Of a DNA stretch of 64,000 nucleotides, positions 18,999 through 27,103 are shown in pieces (the first letter of the stretch is position 1; each line of letters starts with the position of its first letter). The stretch is taken from the NCBI GenBank assembly GCA_016234685.1, contig JACRAT010000003.1, positions 1 through 64,000 on the forward strand, written 5' to 3'. A model generated the notes under the pieces. It had not been told where the DNA came from. It did no database searches and saw only the letters and a program-made list of their open reading frames with translations. A program made the position numbers and the translations under genes. Source of the DNA: Nitrosomonadales bacterium (lineage in GTDB: Bacteria > Pseudomonadota > Gammaproteobacteria > Burkholderiales > Gallionellaceae).

Positions 18999-20996
18999 AT
19001 GGCTGATTTGCTATCCCAACTTGAACACCTGAACGAGCAGCAACTGCGACGTTTGCTGGTGGAGCACCTCACCCGCCAAAAGCTCGGGCTGTATTGGGAG
19101 GCGAACGCCATCGAACGCGATGCCGCGCTGAATGCCGATGTCGTGTTGCCGAGGTTGGTGGAGGAGTGGAGTTGTTCGCCGAGTGTTCCCTCACCCCAGC
19201 CCTCTCCCGACGGGAGAGGGAGTCAACTCCCTTCCCCCTCCGGGGGAAGGGCTGGGGATGAGGGCAAGCACCCTCTCCCCCCGGGAGAGGGCTGGGGTGA
19301 GGGTGATTTTGTTTACCGCAACCTCATCATCGAAGGCGACAACTACGATTCCCTGCGCCTGCTGCGCGCCACCCATGCCGGAAAAATCCGCGTCATCTAC
19401 ATCGACCCGCCGTACAACACCGGCAACAAGGACTGGGTCTACAACGACCATTACGTCAATGCTTCCGACCGCTGGCGGCATTCGCAGTGGCTGGAGTTTT
19501 TGTATCGCCGCCTCACGCTGGCGCGCGACCTGCTCACGCCGGACGGCGTGATTCTGGTGTCCATCAACGACGAAAACCGCGCGCGGTTGGAGATGCTGAT
19601 GGACGAGGTGTTTCCGGGGATGCGGTTGGGCACGATCACTTGGCGCACACGCCAAGGCTCAAATGCCGACCAGCAATGTTTTCTTTCTGTCGATCACGAA
19701 CATGTGTTGGTGTATGGCAATGAAGGGTTCAGTTTCAATGGCTTTGAAAAAAGCTATGAAATGTATGGCAATGCCGACAGCGATCCGCGAGGCGATTGGC
19801 GGACGAGTAATTTAACGCTCGGCTTTTCCTACAAGGAACGTCCGAATCTGTATTACCCGCTGCAAGATCCGGCAACTGGGGTTGTTTATCCGCCGAACCC
19901 GGATCGTATTTGGGTGTATGCCTCGCGTGATCGTTTGAAAGAAGGGCAAACAGTTCAGACCAAAACGATGGAAGAATTCATCGACCCGGGTCAGATTATT
20001 TTCCCTAAAGATCAGCGCGTCGAAACCTGGAACACGATGGACGAACTGCTCGCTGCGATTGATCGTGGTGATGTTCCCAAGAGTGGCAAGTCGCCAACAC
20101 TGCGCCGCGAATTACCCAATCTGGAATTTTGGTTGGGTCGTCCGGTGGGATTTGGTCGACCGCAGTTCAAGCGCTACAAGGCGGATTTGCGCAATCAAAC
20201 CCAGCCATTATCGAGTTGGATTGTGCCGACTTTCGAGGACGGTAATTACGAAGCGGAAAATAGTTTTGTGTCGAGCACTAACCAAGAAGGCGCACGGGTT
20301 GTCGCGGAGATTTTCGGCGACCGCGCTTTCAACTATGCCAAGCCGCTTTCGCTCATCAAGAACCTGCTCTCTCAAGCCACTCAGCCCAACGACATCGTGC
20401 TCGATTTCTTCGCCGGTTTCGGCACCACCGGACAGGCCGTGTTGGAGCTGAATGCCGAAGATGCTTCGACAGGCTCAGCACAGGTAGGCCAGCGCCGTTT
20501 CATCCTGTGCTCCAGCACCGAGGCCAACAGCAAAGAGCCGGACAAAAATCTGTGCCGCGACGTGTGCGCGGAACGGATGCGCCGCGTGATCAGCGGCTAC
20601 GGCGGCAAGCCGGGTTACACGCCGGAGCAGGGCGGCGAGTTCGCTTATCTGCAATTGGACAAGGTGGACGCCGCCGATGCGCATTTCGAGATCGATGCGG
20701 CGCACGCCTTTCAACTGCTGGCGCTGAAGCGGCTGAGCGTGGTGCGCGCCGCAACGGCGGGCGCGGTGCAGCGCCTCGGGCGGGTGGAGGATTGCGAGTT
20801 GCTGGTGTGCAACGAGGTCAATGCCGAGACGATAGCCACGCTCGCCGCCTGGCCGCAACAGCACGGCGCGGCGAGGCTGGCAATTTATTCCACCCGTCCT
20901 CAAACCTTGAGCGAACAGCTCGCCGCGCGCGGCGTGGAAGCGAATTGCTACAGCTTGATGGATGCGTTGCTGAGCGGGCAGCGGGGTGCGGCATGA
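18999..20996 (+). CDS. mod: Type III-like adenine-specific DNA methyltransferase (Mod)
   Basis: Beta-group N6-adenine or N4-cytosine methyltransferase of 665 residues. The catalytic DPPY motif is at residues 136-139 (IYIDPPYNTGNKDWVYNDHY). The SAM-binding FAGFGTTGQAVLEL is near 470, the order typical of Type III Mod proteins. The N-terminal part (HLTRQKLGLYWEANAIERDAAL) also fits the family. Residues about 63-102 (Pro/Ser/Gly-rich) are encoded by a palindromic repeat cluster, and ASTGSAQVG near 490 by a second repeat. The middle region probably holds target recognition. It begins 2 bases after pyrF and overlaps yhcG by 4. A full-length Res partner is missing. Confidence 0.9.
   Translation: MADLLSQLEHLNEQQLRRLLVEHLTRQKLGLYWEANAIERDAALNADVVLPRLVEEWSCSPSVPSPQPSPDGRGSQLPSPSGGRAGDEGKHPLPPGEGWGEGDFVYRNLIIEGDNYDSLRLLRATHAGKIRVIYIDPPYNTGNKDWVYNDHYVNASDRWRHSQWLEFLYRRLTLARDLLTPDGVILVSINDENRARLEMLMDEVFPGMRLGTITWRTRQGSNADQQCFLSVDHEHVLVYGNEGFSFNGFEKSYEMYGNADSDPRGDWRTSNLTLGFSYKERPNLYYPLQDPATGVVYPPNPDRIWVYASRDRLKEGQTVQTKTMEEFIDPGQIIFPKDQRVETWNTMDELLAAIDRGDVPKSGKSPTLRRELPNLEFWLGRPVGFGRPQFKRYKADLRNQTQPLSSWIVPTFEDGNYEAENSFVSSTNQEGARVVAEIFGDRAFNYAKPLSLIKNLLSQATQPNDIVLDFFAGFGTTGQAVLELNAEDASTGSAQVGQRRFILCSSTEANSKEPDKNLCRDVCAERMRRVISGYGGKPGYTPEQGGEFAYLQLDKVDAADAHFEIDAAHAFQLLALKRLSVVRAATAGAVQRLGRVEDCELLVCNEVNAETIATLAAWPQQHGAARLAIYSTRPQTLSEQLAARGVEANCYSLMDALLSGQRGAA
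19188..19303. repeat. Composite palindromic repeat in frame inside mod
   Basis: The ends are exact 21-bp complements (CCCTCACCCCAGCCCTCTCC+C from 19188; the mirror ends at 19303 with GGGGTGAGGG). Three hairpins lie inside: around 19200-19220 (CTCTCCC GAC GGGAGAG), 19229-19251 (CTTCCCCC TC GGGGGAAG) and 19271-19291 (CCCTCTCCC / GGGAGAGGG). It is translated as a Pro/Ser/Gly-rich insert ending in GEGWGEG, between the N-terminal helices and FVYRNLIIEGDN. Confidence 0.93.
20463..20486. repeat. Second dispersed-repeat remnant in frame inside mod
   Basis: CTTCGACAGGCTCAGCACAGG resembles half of a widespread bacterial palindromic repeat (CTTCGACAGGCTCAG). It encodes ASTGSAQVG between LNAED and QRRFILCSS, where related methyltransferases pass directly to the last strand. 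Confidence 0.6.
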
Positions 20997-22039
20997 GCGA
21001 GTTGCCGAAATCAACCGAGGCGGATTTGTATCACGGCATCCGCGAGGTGTTGCTGTCGGCGCGTGCGACGGTGCGACGCACGGTCAACGATACGATGGTG
21101 CAAACCTATTGGCAGATTGGACGGCTGATTGTCGAAGATGAGCAGGGCGGAGTACAGCGGGCGGAGTATGGAAAAGCGGTGTTGGCTGAGTTGTCACGTC
21201 GCCTGACCGCAGAATTTGGCAAGGGTTTTTCGGCGCAAAGCCTTTGGAGTCATCGTCAGTTTTATCTCGAATTTCCAATTCTCTCCACAGCGTGGAGAGA
21301 ATTGAGTTGGTCTCATTACAAGATGCTTATGCGCATCAAGAATCTGCAAGCGCGTACGTGGTATGCGGACGAAACTGTAAGCCAAGGCTGGAGTGTTCGT
21401 GCACTGGATAGGCAGATTTCTACTTTCTATTTTGAGCGCTTGCTGGGTAGCCAAAATCAGGATGGCGTTCGCACCGAGGCCGCAGGAAAAATTGCTGCTG
21501 AAGCGTCGGTAGATCCCCGCGATTTCATCCGGGACCCTTACGTGCTGGAGTTTTTGGGGGTGCAGCCAGATGCGGGTTTATATGAGCAGGATGTTGAGCA
21601 AGGGCTGATTGACCGTCTGCAACAGTTTCTGATGGAACTCGGCAAGGGTTTCGCCTTCGTGGCGCGGCAAAAACGCTTGCAGGTGGAAGGTGACGATTTC
21701 TTCGTTGATCTGGTTTTCTACAACTATTTGCTCAAATGCTTTGTGCTGATTGACCTCAAAGTGGGCAAGCTGACGCATCAGGATGTCGGGCAACTGGATA
21801 TGTATGTGCGCGTGTTCGATGAGCAGCAGCGCGGCGAGGGCGACAATCCGACGATTGGTTTGATCTTGTGTTCTGAGCGCAATGCGGCAGTGGCGAAGTA
21901 TTCGGCTTTGGCTGACAGCCAGCAACTATTTGCCAGCAAGTATCAAACCTGTTTGCCGACTGAAGCTGAATTGCGTGCCGAGTTGGAGCGCGACCGCGCT
22001 TGGCTGGAAAACGCAAGAATCAGCAAGGAGATGCCATGA
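20993..22039 (+). CDS. yhcG: YhcG / DUF1016 family PD-(D/E)xK nuclease
   Basis: Protein of 348 residues with the two-part YhcG layout. The N-terminal DUF1016 helical domain (about 10-155) contains TYWQIGRLIVEDEQGG, RAEYGKAVLAELSRRLTAEFGKGFS and QSLWSHRQFYLEFP. The C-terminal nuclease-like domain (about 175-335) contains DFFVDLVFYN (D239) and IDLKVGK (D254, K256), a plausible PD-(D/E)xK site. These genes often accompany restriction-modification loci; their function is not settled. It overlaps mod by 4 bases and the next fragment by 4 bases, so it is part of the same operon. It appears intact. Confidence 0.9.
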   Translation: MSELPKSTEADLYHGIREVLLSARATVRRTVNDTMVQTYWQIGRLIVEDEQGGVQRAEYGKAVLAELSRRLTAEFGKGFSAQSLWSHRQFYLEFPILSTAWRELSWSHYKMLMRIKNLQARTWYADETVSQGWSVRALDRQISTFYFERLLGSQNQDGVRTEAAGKIAAEASVDPRDFIRDPYVLEFLGVQPDAGLYEQDVEQGLIDRLQQFLMELGKGFAFVARQKRLQVEGDDFFVDLVFYNYLLKCFVLIDLKVGKLTHQDVGQLDMYVRVFDEQQRGEGDNPTIGLILCSERNAAVAKYSALADSQQLFASKYQTCLPTEAELRAELERDRAWLENARISKEMP

Positions 22040-22314
22040 GTGTGCGTTTGGGAGAGGGCTATCAGGCGTTACTGGTGCAAATTTCTGACACTTACACTCA
22101 GGGGCGTGTTGCCGCGATGCAGGCGGTCAACGCCCATCTCATTGAAACTTACTGGCAGGTTGGGCGGCATATTGTGGAGTTTGAGCAGGGCGGAAAAAAT
22201 CGCGCCGACTATGGCAAGGCGCTGATTAGTAGTCTGGCTAAAGATTTGAACGTGCGCCACGGCAAGGGATTCACGAAAAAACATTTACGGCGTGCTGCCT
22301 CCCTCAGACGATGA
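22036..22314 (+). pseudogene. Truncated second DUF1016 gene (N-terminal domain only)
   Basis: A 92-residue frame begins in an ATGA overlap with yhcG and encodes only the start of another DUF1016 domain (TYWQVGRHIVEFEQGGKNRADYGKALISSLAKDL, HGKGFTKKHL). Homology stops at about residue 85, near 22285, and the last residues (RRAASLRR) are out-of-frame sequence of the next gene. It is a different paralogue from the preceding gene, not a direct duplicate. It looks like one side of a deletion that removed its nuclease half. A small product could still be made. Confidence 0.78.
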
Positions 22315-22819
22315 TCTGGCGCACATTGAATCGTTGCTGATGCGTGAAGAACGTGACTGGCTGGCAGATCGAAGTCTGGTATTGGATGGCAAGGAACTGC
22401 GCATTGGTCGCTACGATGGTTCGGTAAAGTTAAACAACGAGGAGCGCGAGTTCGCTAAAGCGCTGGATCGTGCGGATTTCGTGGCGTGGTGGCATCGCAA
22501 CCCGGATCGCAAGCCTTATGCAGTGCGGCTGGTGCGAGGCGAGCATCAGAACTACTTTTACCCGGATTTTGTGGTGTGCCTGTCGCACCTTCCGGGGGAT
22601 GTACCCGTGGTGCGACTGATCGAGACGAAAGAAAACACCAAGGATGCGGCGCGCAAAGCCCAGCGTATCCCCCAATACTTTGGGAAGGTGCTGTTTCTCA
22701 CCAAAGATCAAAGCCGTCTGCGTGTGGTTAACGATGACGGTAGCTTGGGCAAAGCGGTTGATTGGGATGACTTGCTGCCTGTGCAAGACTGGTTGCGTGC
22801 GTCCAAGCCCGCAGTGTGA
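22292..22819 (+). pseudogene. C-terminal remnant of Type III restriction enzyme Res subunit
   Basis: A 175-residue frame (GTG start at 22292, no clear ribosome-binding site) resembles the C-terminal end of Type III Res proteins. FAKALDRADFVAWWHRNPDRK is followed by YFYPDFVVCL (P91, D92) and LIETKE (E111-x-K113), a PD-(D/E)xK nuclease site. The DEAD-type helicase motor, several hundred residues long in Res, is absent. The frame is shifted relative to the DUF1016 fragment fused to it. Most likely a deletion joined the two genes. A free-standing nuclease domain cannot be excluded. Confidence 0.75.
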
Positions 22820-22870
22820 CGTTGGTTTGAGACGAATTTTGATGAGTTTACATGAGTGAAAAGGATGGGC

Positions 22871-23824
22871 ATGAAGCTGCCATCATTTGAAAACGCCCGC
22901 GTGCTGGTGGTGGGCGATGTGATGCTGGATCGTTACTGGTTCGGCGATGTGGAGCGCATCTCGCCGGAGGCGCCGGTGCCGGTGTTGAAGGTGTCGAAGA
23001 CGGAGGAGCGTCCCGGTGGGGCGGCCAATGTGGCGCGCAATATCGCGGCGCTGGGAGCACAGGCCACATTGTTGTCGGTGGTGGGCGACGATGAGGCGGG
23101 GCGTTGTCTGGAGAAACTGCTGGTGGAGCAGGGCGGGGTGAATGCGCTGTTGCACCGCGACGCGGGCATCTCTACCACCGTCAAGCTACGCGCAGTGGCG
23201 CGTCAGCAGCAGTTGCTGCGCATCGACTTCGAGACTGCGCCCAGCCATGAGGTGCTCAACGCCAAGCTGGCTGAATATCGGGCGCGGGTAGCGGAGGCCG
23301 ATGTGGTGTTGCTGTCGGACTATGGCAAGGGGGGCTTGGCGCACATCGCCGAGATGATCCGGCTGGCGCGTGCGGCGGGCAAGCCGGTGCTGGTCGATCC
23401 CAAGGGCGACGACTATGCGCGCTATCGGGGGGCGACCCTGCTGACGCCAAATCGCAGCGAGTTCCGCCAGGTGGCGGGTACGTGGCAGAGCGAGCAGGAG
23501 TTGACCTCCAAAGCACAAAAGTTGCGTGCTGACTTGGGGTTGGCGGCGTTATTGGTGACGCGCAGTGAAGAGGGGATGACGCTGTTCCGCGCTGATGAGG
23601 TTTATCACGAAGCAGCGCAGGCGCGCGAGGTGTTCGATGTCAGCGGGGCGGGCGACACGGTGATCGCCACGCTGGCGGTGATGTTGGCGAGCGGCGCAGA
23701 GATGAGCGCCGCTGTGCATCTGGCTAATCGCGCGGGCGGCATCGTAGTGGGTAAATTGGGTACGGCGGTGGTCAGCCGGAAAGAGATTTTGGGAGAAGAG
23801 GGAAGGGGGAAGGGAGAAGGGTAG
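22871..23824 (+). CDS. hldE: D-glycero-beta-D-manno-heptose-7-phosphate kinase
   Basis: PfkB/ribokinase-type sugar kinase of 317 residues (the RfaE domain I protein, without the cytidylyltransferase domain). Family motifs are VLVVGDVMLDRYWFGDVERISPEAPVPV at the N-terminus, RPGGAANVARNIAALG, and the catalytic DVSGAGDTVIATLAV near residue 260. It phosphorylates heptose-7-phosphate for LPS inner-core heptose. The ATG at 22871 has AAAGGA upstream; an ATG at 22865 and a GTG at 22856 are alternatives. The last nine residues (EEGRGKGEG) come from a palindromic repeat. The adenylyltransferase must be encoded elsewhere. Confidence 0.94.
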   Translation: MKLPSFENARVLVVGDVMLDRYWFGDVERISPEAPVPVLKVSKTEERPGGAANVARNIAALGAQATLLSVVGDDEAGRCLEKLLVEQGGVNALLHRDAGISTTVKLRAVARQQQLLRIDFETAPSHEVLNAKLAEYRARVAEADVVLLSDYGKGGLAHIAEMIRLARAAGKPVLVDPKGDDYARYRGATLLTPNRSEFRQVAGTWQSEQELTSKAQKLRADLGLAALLVTRSEEGMTLFRADEVYHEAAQAREVFDVSGAGDTVIATLAVMLASGAEMSAAVHLANRAGGIVVGKLGTAVVSRKEILGEEGRGKGEG

Positions 23825-23866
23825 AGAGTGCAGCGCTGGTTTTGCCCTTCTCCCTTTACCCTTCCC
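23800..23866. repeat. Palindromic repeat at the 3' end of hldE
   Basis: The arms at 23800-23821 (GGGAAGGGGGAAGGGAGAAG+GG) and 23845-23866 are complementary over 22 bases with two mismatches, around a 23-base loop holding the hldE stop codon. It resembles the CCCTTCTCCC class of repeats rather than a terminator, although TTTTT follows at 23868-23872. Confidence 0.82.
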
Positions 23867-23882
23867 ATTTTTAGGAGCAAAC

Positions 23883-23963
23883 ATGTATTACATCGTTACC
23901 GGCACAGCCGGCTTTAGCTTCGACATAACGCGCTGCCGTGCATTAGTCTGCGGGGGGGATTGA
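23883..23963 (+). other. Short frame duplicating the 5' end of hldD
   Basis: A 26-codon frame starts at 23883 with a strong AGGAG site. Its first eleven residues, MYYIVTGTAGF, repeat the first eleven residues of HldD ([11 protein letters not shown]), with many synonymous differences. It then loses homology and stops with TGA at 23961-23963, two bases before the true hldD ATG. The two frames are out of phase. It may be a remnant of a duplicated or replaced hldD/epimerase start, and might now act as a translated leader coupled to hldD. Confidence 0.7.
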
Positions 23964-23965
23964 AT

Positions 23966-24964
23966 ATGTACTATATCGTTACTGGGGCCGCAGGTTTTAT
24001 CGGCTCGAATCTGGTCAAGGCGCTGAACGAGCGCGGCGAGACCAATATCATCGCCGTGGATAATCTGAAGAAGGCGGACAAATTCCGCAATCTGGTGGAT
24101 TGCGACATCGCGGACTATCTGGATAAGGAAGAATTCCTCGATAAGCTGGAGAGCGGATTCTTCGATGGTCTATTGGCGGGTGTGCTGCACGAGGGGGCTT
24201 GCTCCGACACGATGGAAGCCGATGGCCGCTACATGATGCAGAACAACTATCAGTATTCGCTGGAGTTGTTGAATTACTGCCAGAGCGAGGAAGTGCCGCT
24301 GCTGTACGCCTCGTCGGCCTCGGTATACGGGGCCGGGCCGCAGTTCCGCGAGTCGCGCGAGAACGAGTCGCCGCTGAACGTCTATGCCTACTCCAAGTTT
24401 TTGTTCGACCAGATCGTGCGGCGACGCTGGAACAAGCGCACGGCTCAGATCGTCGGCTTCCGCTATTTCAATGTCTATGGCGCGCGTGAGCAACACAAAG
24501 GGCGCATGGCTTCGGTGGCATTCCACTTCTTCAACCAGTATCGCGCCGAAGGCTACGTCAAGCTGTTCGAGGGCTGCGATGGCTACGCCAACGGCGGGCA
24601 GTTGCGCGACTTCGTGTCGGTTGAGGATGTGGTCAAAGTCAACATGCATTTTCTGGAGAATCCGGGCAAATCTGGCATCTTCAATCTGGGTACGGGTAAG
24701 GCGCAGAGCTTCAACGATGTCGCAGTCACCACCATCAACACGTTGCGTCTCGCCAAGGGCGAGGCGGCGTTGACGTTGGAAGAGATGCATAGCCATGAAC
24801 TTATCCGCTACATTCCGTTCCCCGATGCGCTCAAAGGTAAGTACCAAAGCTACACCCAAGCCGATATGGCAGCGTTGCGCGCGACTGGCTATGTCGAGCC
24901 CTTCCTGACGGTGGAGCAGGGCGTGGCCCGCTACGTCAGTCAGTTGTTGCAAACCGCAGGCTGA
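23966..24964 (+). CDS. hldD: ADP-L-glycero-D-manno-heptose 6-epimerase
   Basis: NADP-dependent extended short-chain dehydrogenase of 332 residues making ADP-L-glycero-D-manno-heptose for the LPS core. The nucleotide-binding [20 protein letters not shown] is at the N-terminus. [19 protein letters not shown] and YASSASVYG follow, and the catalytic Tyr-x-x-x-Lys is [25 protein letters not shown] is diagnostic for HldD. The start at 23966 gives the normal N-terminus, and the preceding G-rich run may serve as ribosome-binding site. Confidence 0.96.
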   Translation: MYYIVTGAAGFIGSNLVKALNERGETNIIAVDNLKKADKFRNLVDCDIADYLDKEEFLDKLESGFFDGLLAGVLHEGACSDTMEADGRYMMQNNYQYSLELLNYCQSEEVPLLYASSASVYGAGPQFRESRENESPLNVYAYSKFLFDQIVRRRWNKRTAQIVGFRYFNVYGAREQHKGRMASVAFHFFNQYRAEGYVKLFEGCDGYANGGQLRDFVSVEDVVKVNMHFLENPGKSGIFNLGTGKAQSFNDVAVTTINTLRLAKGEAALTLEEMHSHELIRYIPFPDALKGKYQSYTQADMAALRATGYVEPFLTVEQGVARYVSQLLQTAG

Positions 24965-25155
24965 GGCTAAAGGGGCGGGCGTCGGATTCTTCGAATGCCT
25001 GTTTCGTGGTATTCTTGCGACGCCTGTCATGCAAGCAAGATGCGACCATTACACGAGCAGTAAGCACCGTATTTACATAGTTGGTCGTTCAGCGGCGGTC
25101 ATCCCCCTCGGTTCGAGCCAGCCAGATTTTAATTTCATCTGAAGGAAACAAAGGC

Positions 25156-26454
25156 ATGTCGAGCGTAGAAACACTGGGCGCACTGGAGCGCCGTCTGAAT
25201 GCATCCATTCCGCAGCAAATCATCCGTAGCGAAGTCGAATCCCGTCTGAAAAAGGTAGGGCGCACCGCAAAGGTGGCTGGATTCCGTCCGGGCAAGGTTC
25301 CGTTCAAGATCCTTGAGCAGCAATACGGTGGGCAGATCTATCAAGAAGTGCTGGGCGACAGCCTGCAACGCTCGTTCTCCGAGAACGCGCAGACGCACAA
25401 GCTGAGCGTGGTCGGCTATCCCAAGTTCGAAGTGAAGTCCGCAGGTGCTGAGCAAGTGGAATACGCTGCCACCTTTGAGGTCTATCCCGAGATCACGCTG
25501 GGCGACTTGAGCAGCGAGACCGTGGAACGCTCGACTTACACCCTGAGCGACGCTGATGTCGAGAACACCATCAACACCCTGCGCAAGCAACGCGCAGTCT
25601 ATGTCGTCGCAGATCGCGCCGCTCAGAACGACGACCAAGTACGCATCGATTTCTCCGGCACGCTGGATGGCGTGGTGTTCGACGGCGGTGAAGCCAAGGA
25701 TTTCGTATTCGTGCTGGGTGCGGGTCGTATGTTGCCCGACTTCGAAACCGCGATCACTGGCATGAAAACCGGCGAGACCAAGGCTTTCGATATGACTTTC
25801 CCGGCTGACTATCACGGCAAGGAAGTGGCCGGCAAGCAAGTGACCTTCACCATCACGGTACATGCGGTCGAAGAGCCGCGTCTGCCTGAACTGGATGCTG
25901 CTTTTGCCAAGTCGTTGGGTGTTGCAGATGGCGATGTGGAGAAGGTCAAGGCCGAGATTCGTTCGAATCTGGAGCGCGAAGTCAGCCGCCGAATCAAGGT
26001 TCGCAACAAGGATGCCGCGATGAGCGTGCTGGAAAAGGTCACTCAAGCCGAGTTGCCCAAGACCATGCTGGATTGGGAGATCCAAAACCAACAGCAACAA
26101 GCACTGCAAGAGATGGCCTCCCGTGGCGTGAAGATCCCGCAAGGAGCGACGCTGCCTGCCGAATTGTTCCTCGATCGCGCGCAGAAGCGCGTCAAGCTGG
26201 GTCTGATCCTGAACGAGTTGGTCGAAAAGCATGATCTATCGGCCAAGCCGGATCAGATCAAGGCGCTGGTGCAAGAGTACGCCCAGAGCTTCGAGCAACC
26301 GGAAGAGGTCGTGCGTTGGTATTCCGCCGATCAAGCTCGTATGCAAGAAGTCGAGAATCTGGCGCTGGAAGATAACGTCGTTGCTTGGGTGCATGGCGCA
26401 GCCAAGGTGAGCGATAAGGAACTGACCTTCAAAGAGTTGATGGGGACGAACTGA
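25156..26454 (+). CDS. tig: Trigger factor
   Basis: Ribosome-bound chaperone of 432 residues. The N-terminal ribosome-binding domain contains [17 protein letters not shown] (the family's GFRxGKxP tail signature). The FKBP-type prolyl isomerase domain spans about 150-245 ([30 protein letters not shown]), and a long helical C-terminal cradle follows. The start at 25156 has GAAGGA upstream. It heads tig-clpP-clpX-lon, the standard protein-quality cluster. The 190-base upstream gap presumably holds the promoter; no clear hexamers were identified. Confidence 0.97.
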   Translation: MSSVETLGALERRLNASIPQQIIRSEVESRLKKVGRTAKVAGFRPGKVPFKILEQQYGGQIYQEVLGDSLQRSFSENAQTHKLSVVGYPKFEVKSAGAEQVEYAATFEVYPEITLGDLSSETVERSTYTLSDADVENTINTLRKQRAVYVVADRAAQNDDQVRIDFSGTLDGVVFDGGEAKDFVFVLGAGRMLPDFETAITGMKTGETKAFDMTFPADYHGKEVAGKQVTFTITVHAVEEPRLPELDAAFAKSLGVADGDVEKVKAEIRSNLEREVSRRIKVRNKDAAMSVLEKVTQAELPKTMLDWEIQNQQQQALQEMASRGVKIPQGATLPAELFLDRAQKRVKLGLILNELVEKHDLSAKPDQIKALVQEYAQSFEQPEEVVRWYSADQARMQEVENLALEDNVVAWVHGAAKVSDKELTFKELMGTN

Positions 26455-27077
26455 TGAGCCATTCATCGCAGCACAATCTGGAGCCGCACAACAGCGGCTT
26501 GATCCCGATGGTGATCGAAACCAGCGGGCGCGGTGAGCGGGCATTCGACATCTATTCGCGTCTGCTGAAAGAGCGGGTGATCTTCTTGGTCGGCCCGATC
26601 AACGATCAGGTCGCCAATCTGGTGGTCGCGCAGTTGCTGTTCCTGGAATCGGAGAATCCCGAGAAGGACATCCATCTGTACATCAACTCGCCCGGCGGTT
26701 CGATCTCGGCGGGCATGGCGATCTACGACACCATGCAGTTCATCAAGCCGAACGTCTCCACTTTATGCATCGGTATGGCCGCCTCGATGGGCGCGTTCCT
26801 GCTGCAAGCGGGTGAGAAGGGTAAGCGTTTCGCCCTGCCTAACTCTACGGTGATGATCCATCAGCCGCTGGGTGGGTTCCAAGGGCAGGCGACTGACATC
26901 GAGATCCACGCCAAGTATATTTTGAGCTTGCGTGAGCGTCTCTATACCTTGATGGCGCAACACACTGGACGCAACGTGGAAGAGATCGCCCGCGACAGCG
27001 AGCGCGATAATTTCCTGACTGCCAAGCAAGCGCTGGACTATGGTCTGATCGACCAAGTGCTGGATAAACGAGCCTAA
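26454..27077 (+). CDS. clpP: ATP-dependent Clp protease proteolytic subunit
   Basis: Serine peptidase of 207 residues forming the 14-subunit chamber used by ClpX and ClpA. The catalytic Ser111 is in [11 protein letters not shown], His136 in MIHQPLGG, and the Asp near 185 in [11 protein letters not shown], the same numbering as E. coli. A short N-terminal propeptide precedes [23 protein letters not shown]. The ATG overlaps the tig stop by one base (TGATG). Confidence 0.98.
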   Translation: MSHSSQHNLEPHNSGLIPMVIETSGRGERAFDIYSRLLKERVIFLVGPINDQVANLVVAQLLFLESENPEKDIHLYINSPGGSISAGMAIYDTMQFIKPNVSTLCIGMAASMGAFLLQAGEKGKRFALPNSTVMIHQPLGGFQGQATDIEIHAKYILSLRERLYTLMAQHTGRNVEEIARDSERDNFLTAKQALDYGLIDQVLDKRA

Positions 27078-27103
27078 CGGCCTATATACGAGTGAGGGTT
27101 TGA

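Noticed and set aside
19188-19303. CRISPR array
   Set aside because: The repeated hairpins are palindromic, unequal in spacing, translated in frame and not separated by unique spacers.
24965-25155. RNA gene or regulatory RNA upstream of tig
   Set aside because: No tRNA-like fold or strong inverted repeat was found; only a presumed promoter region.
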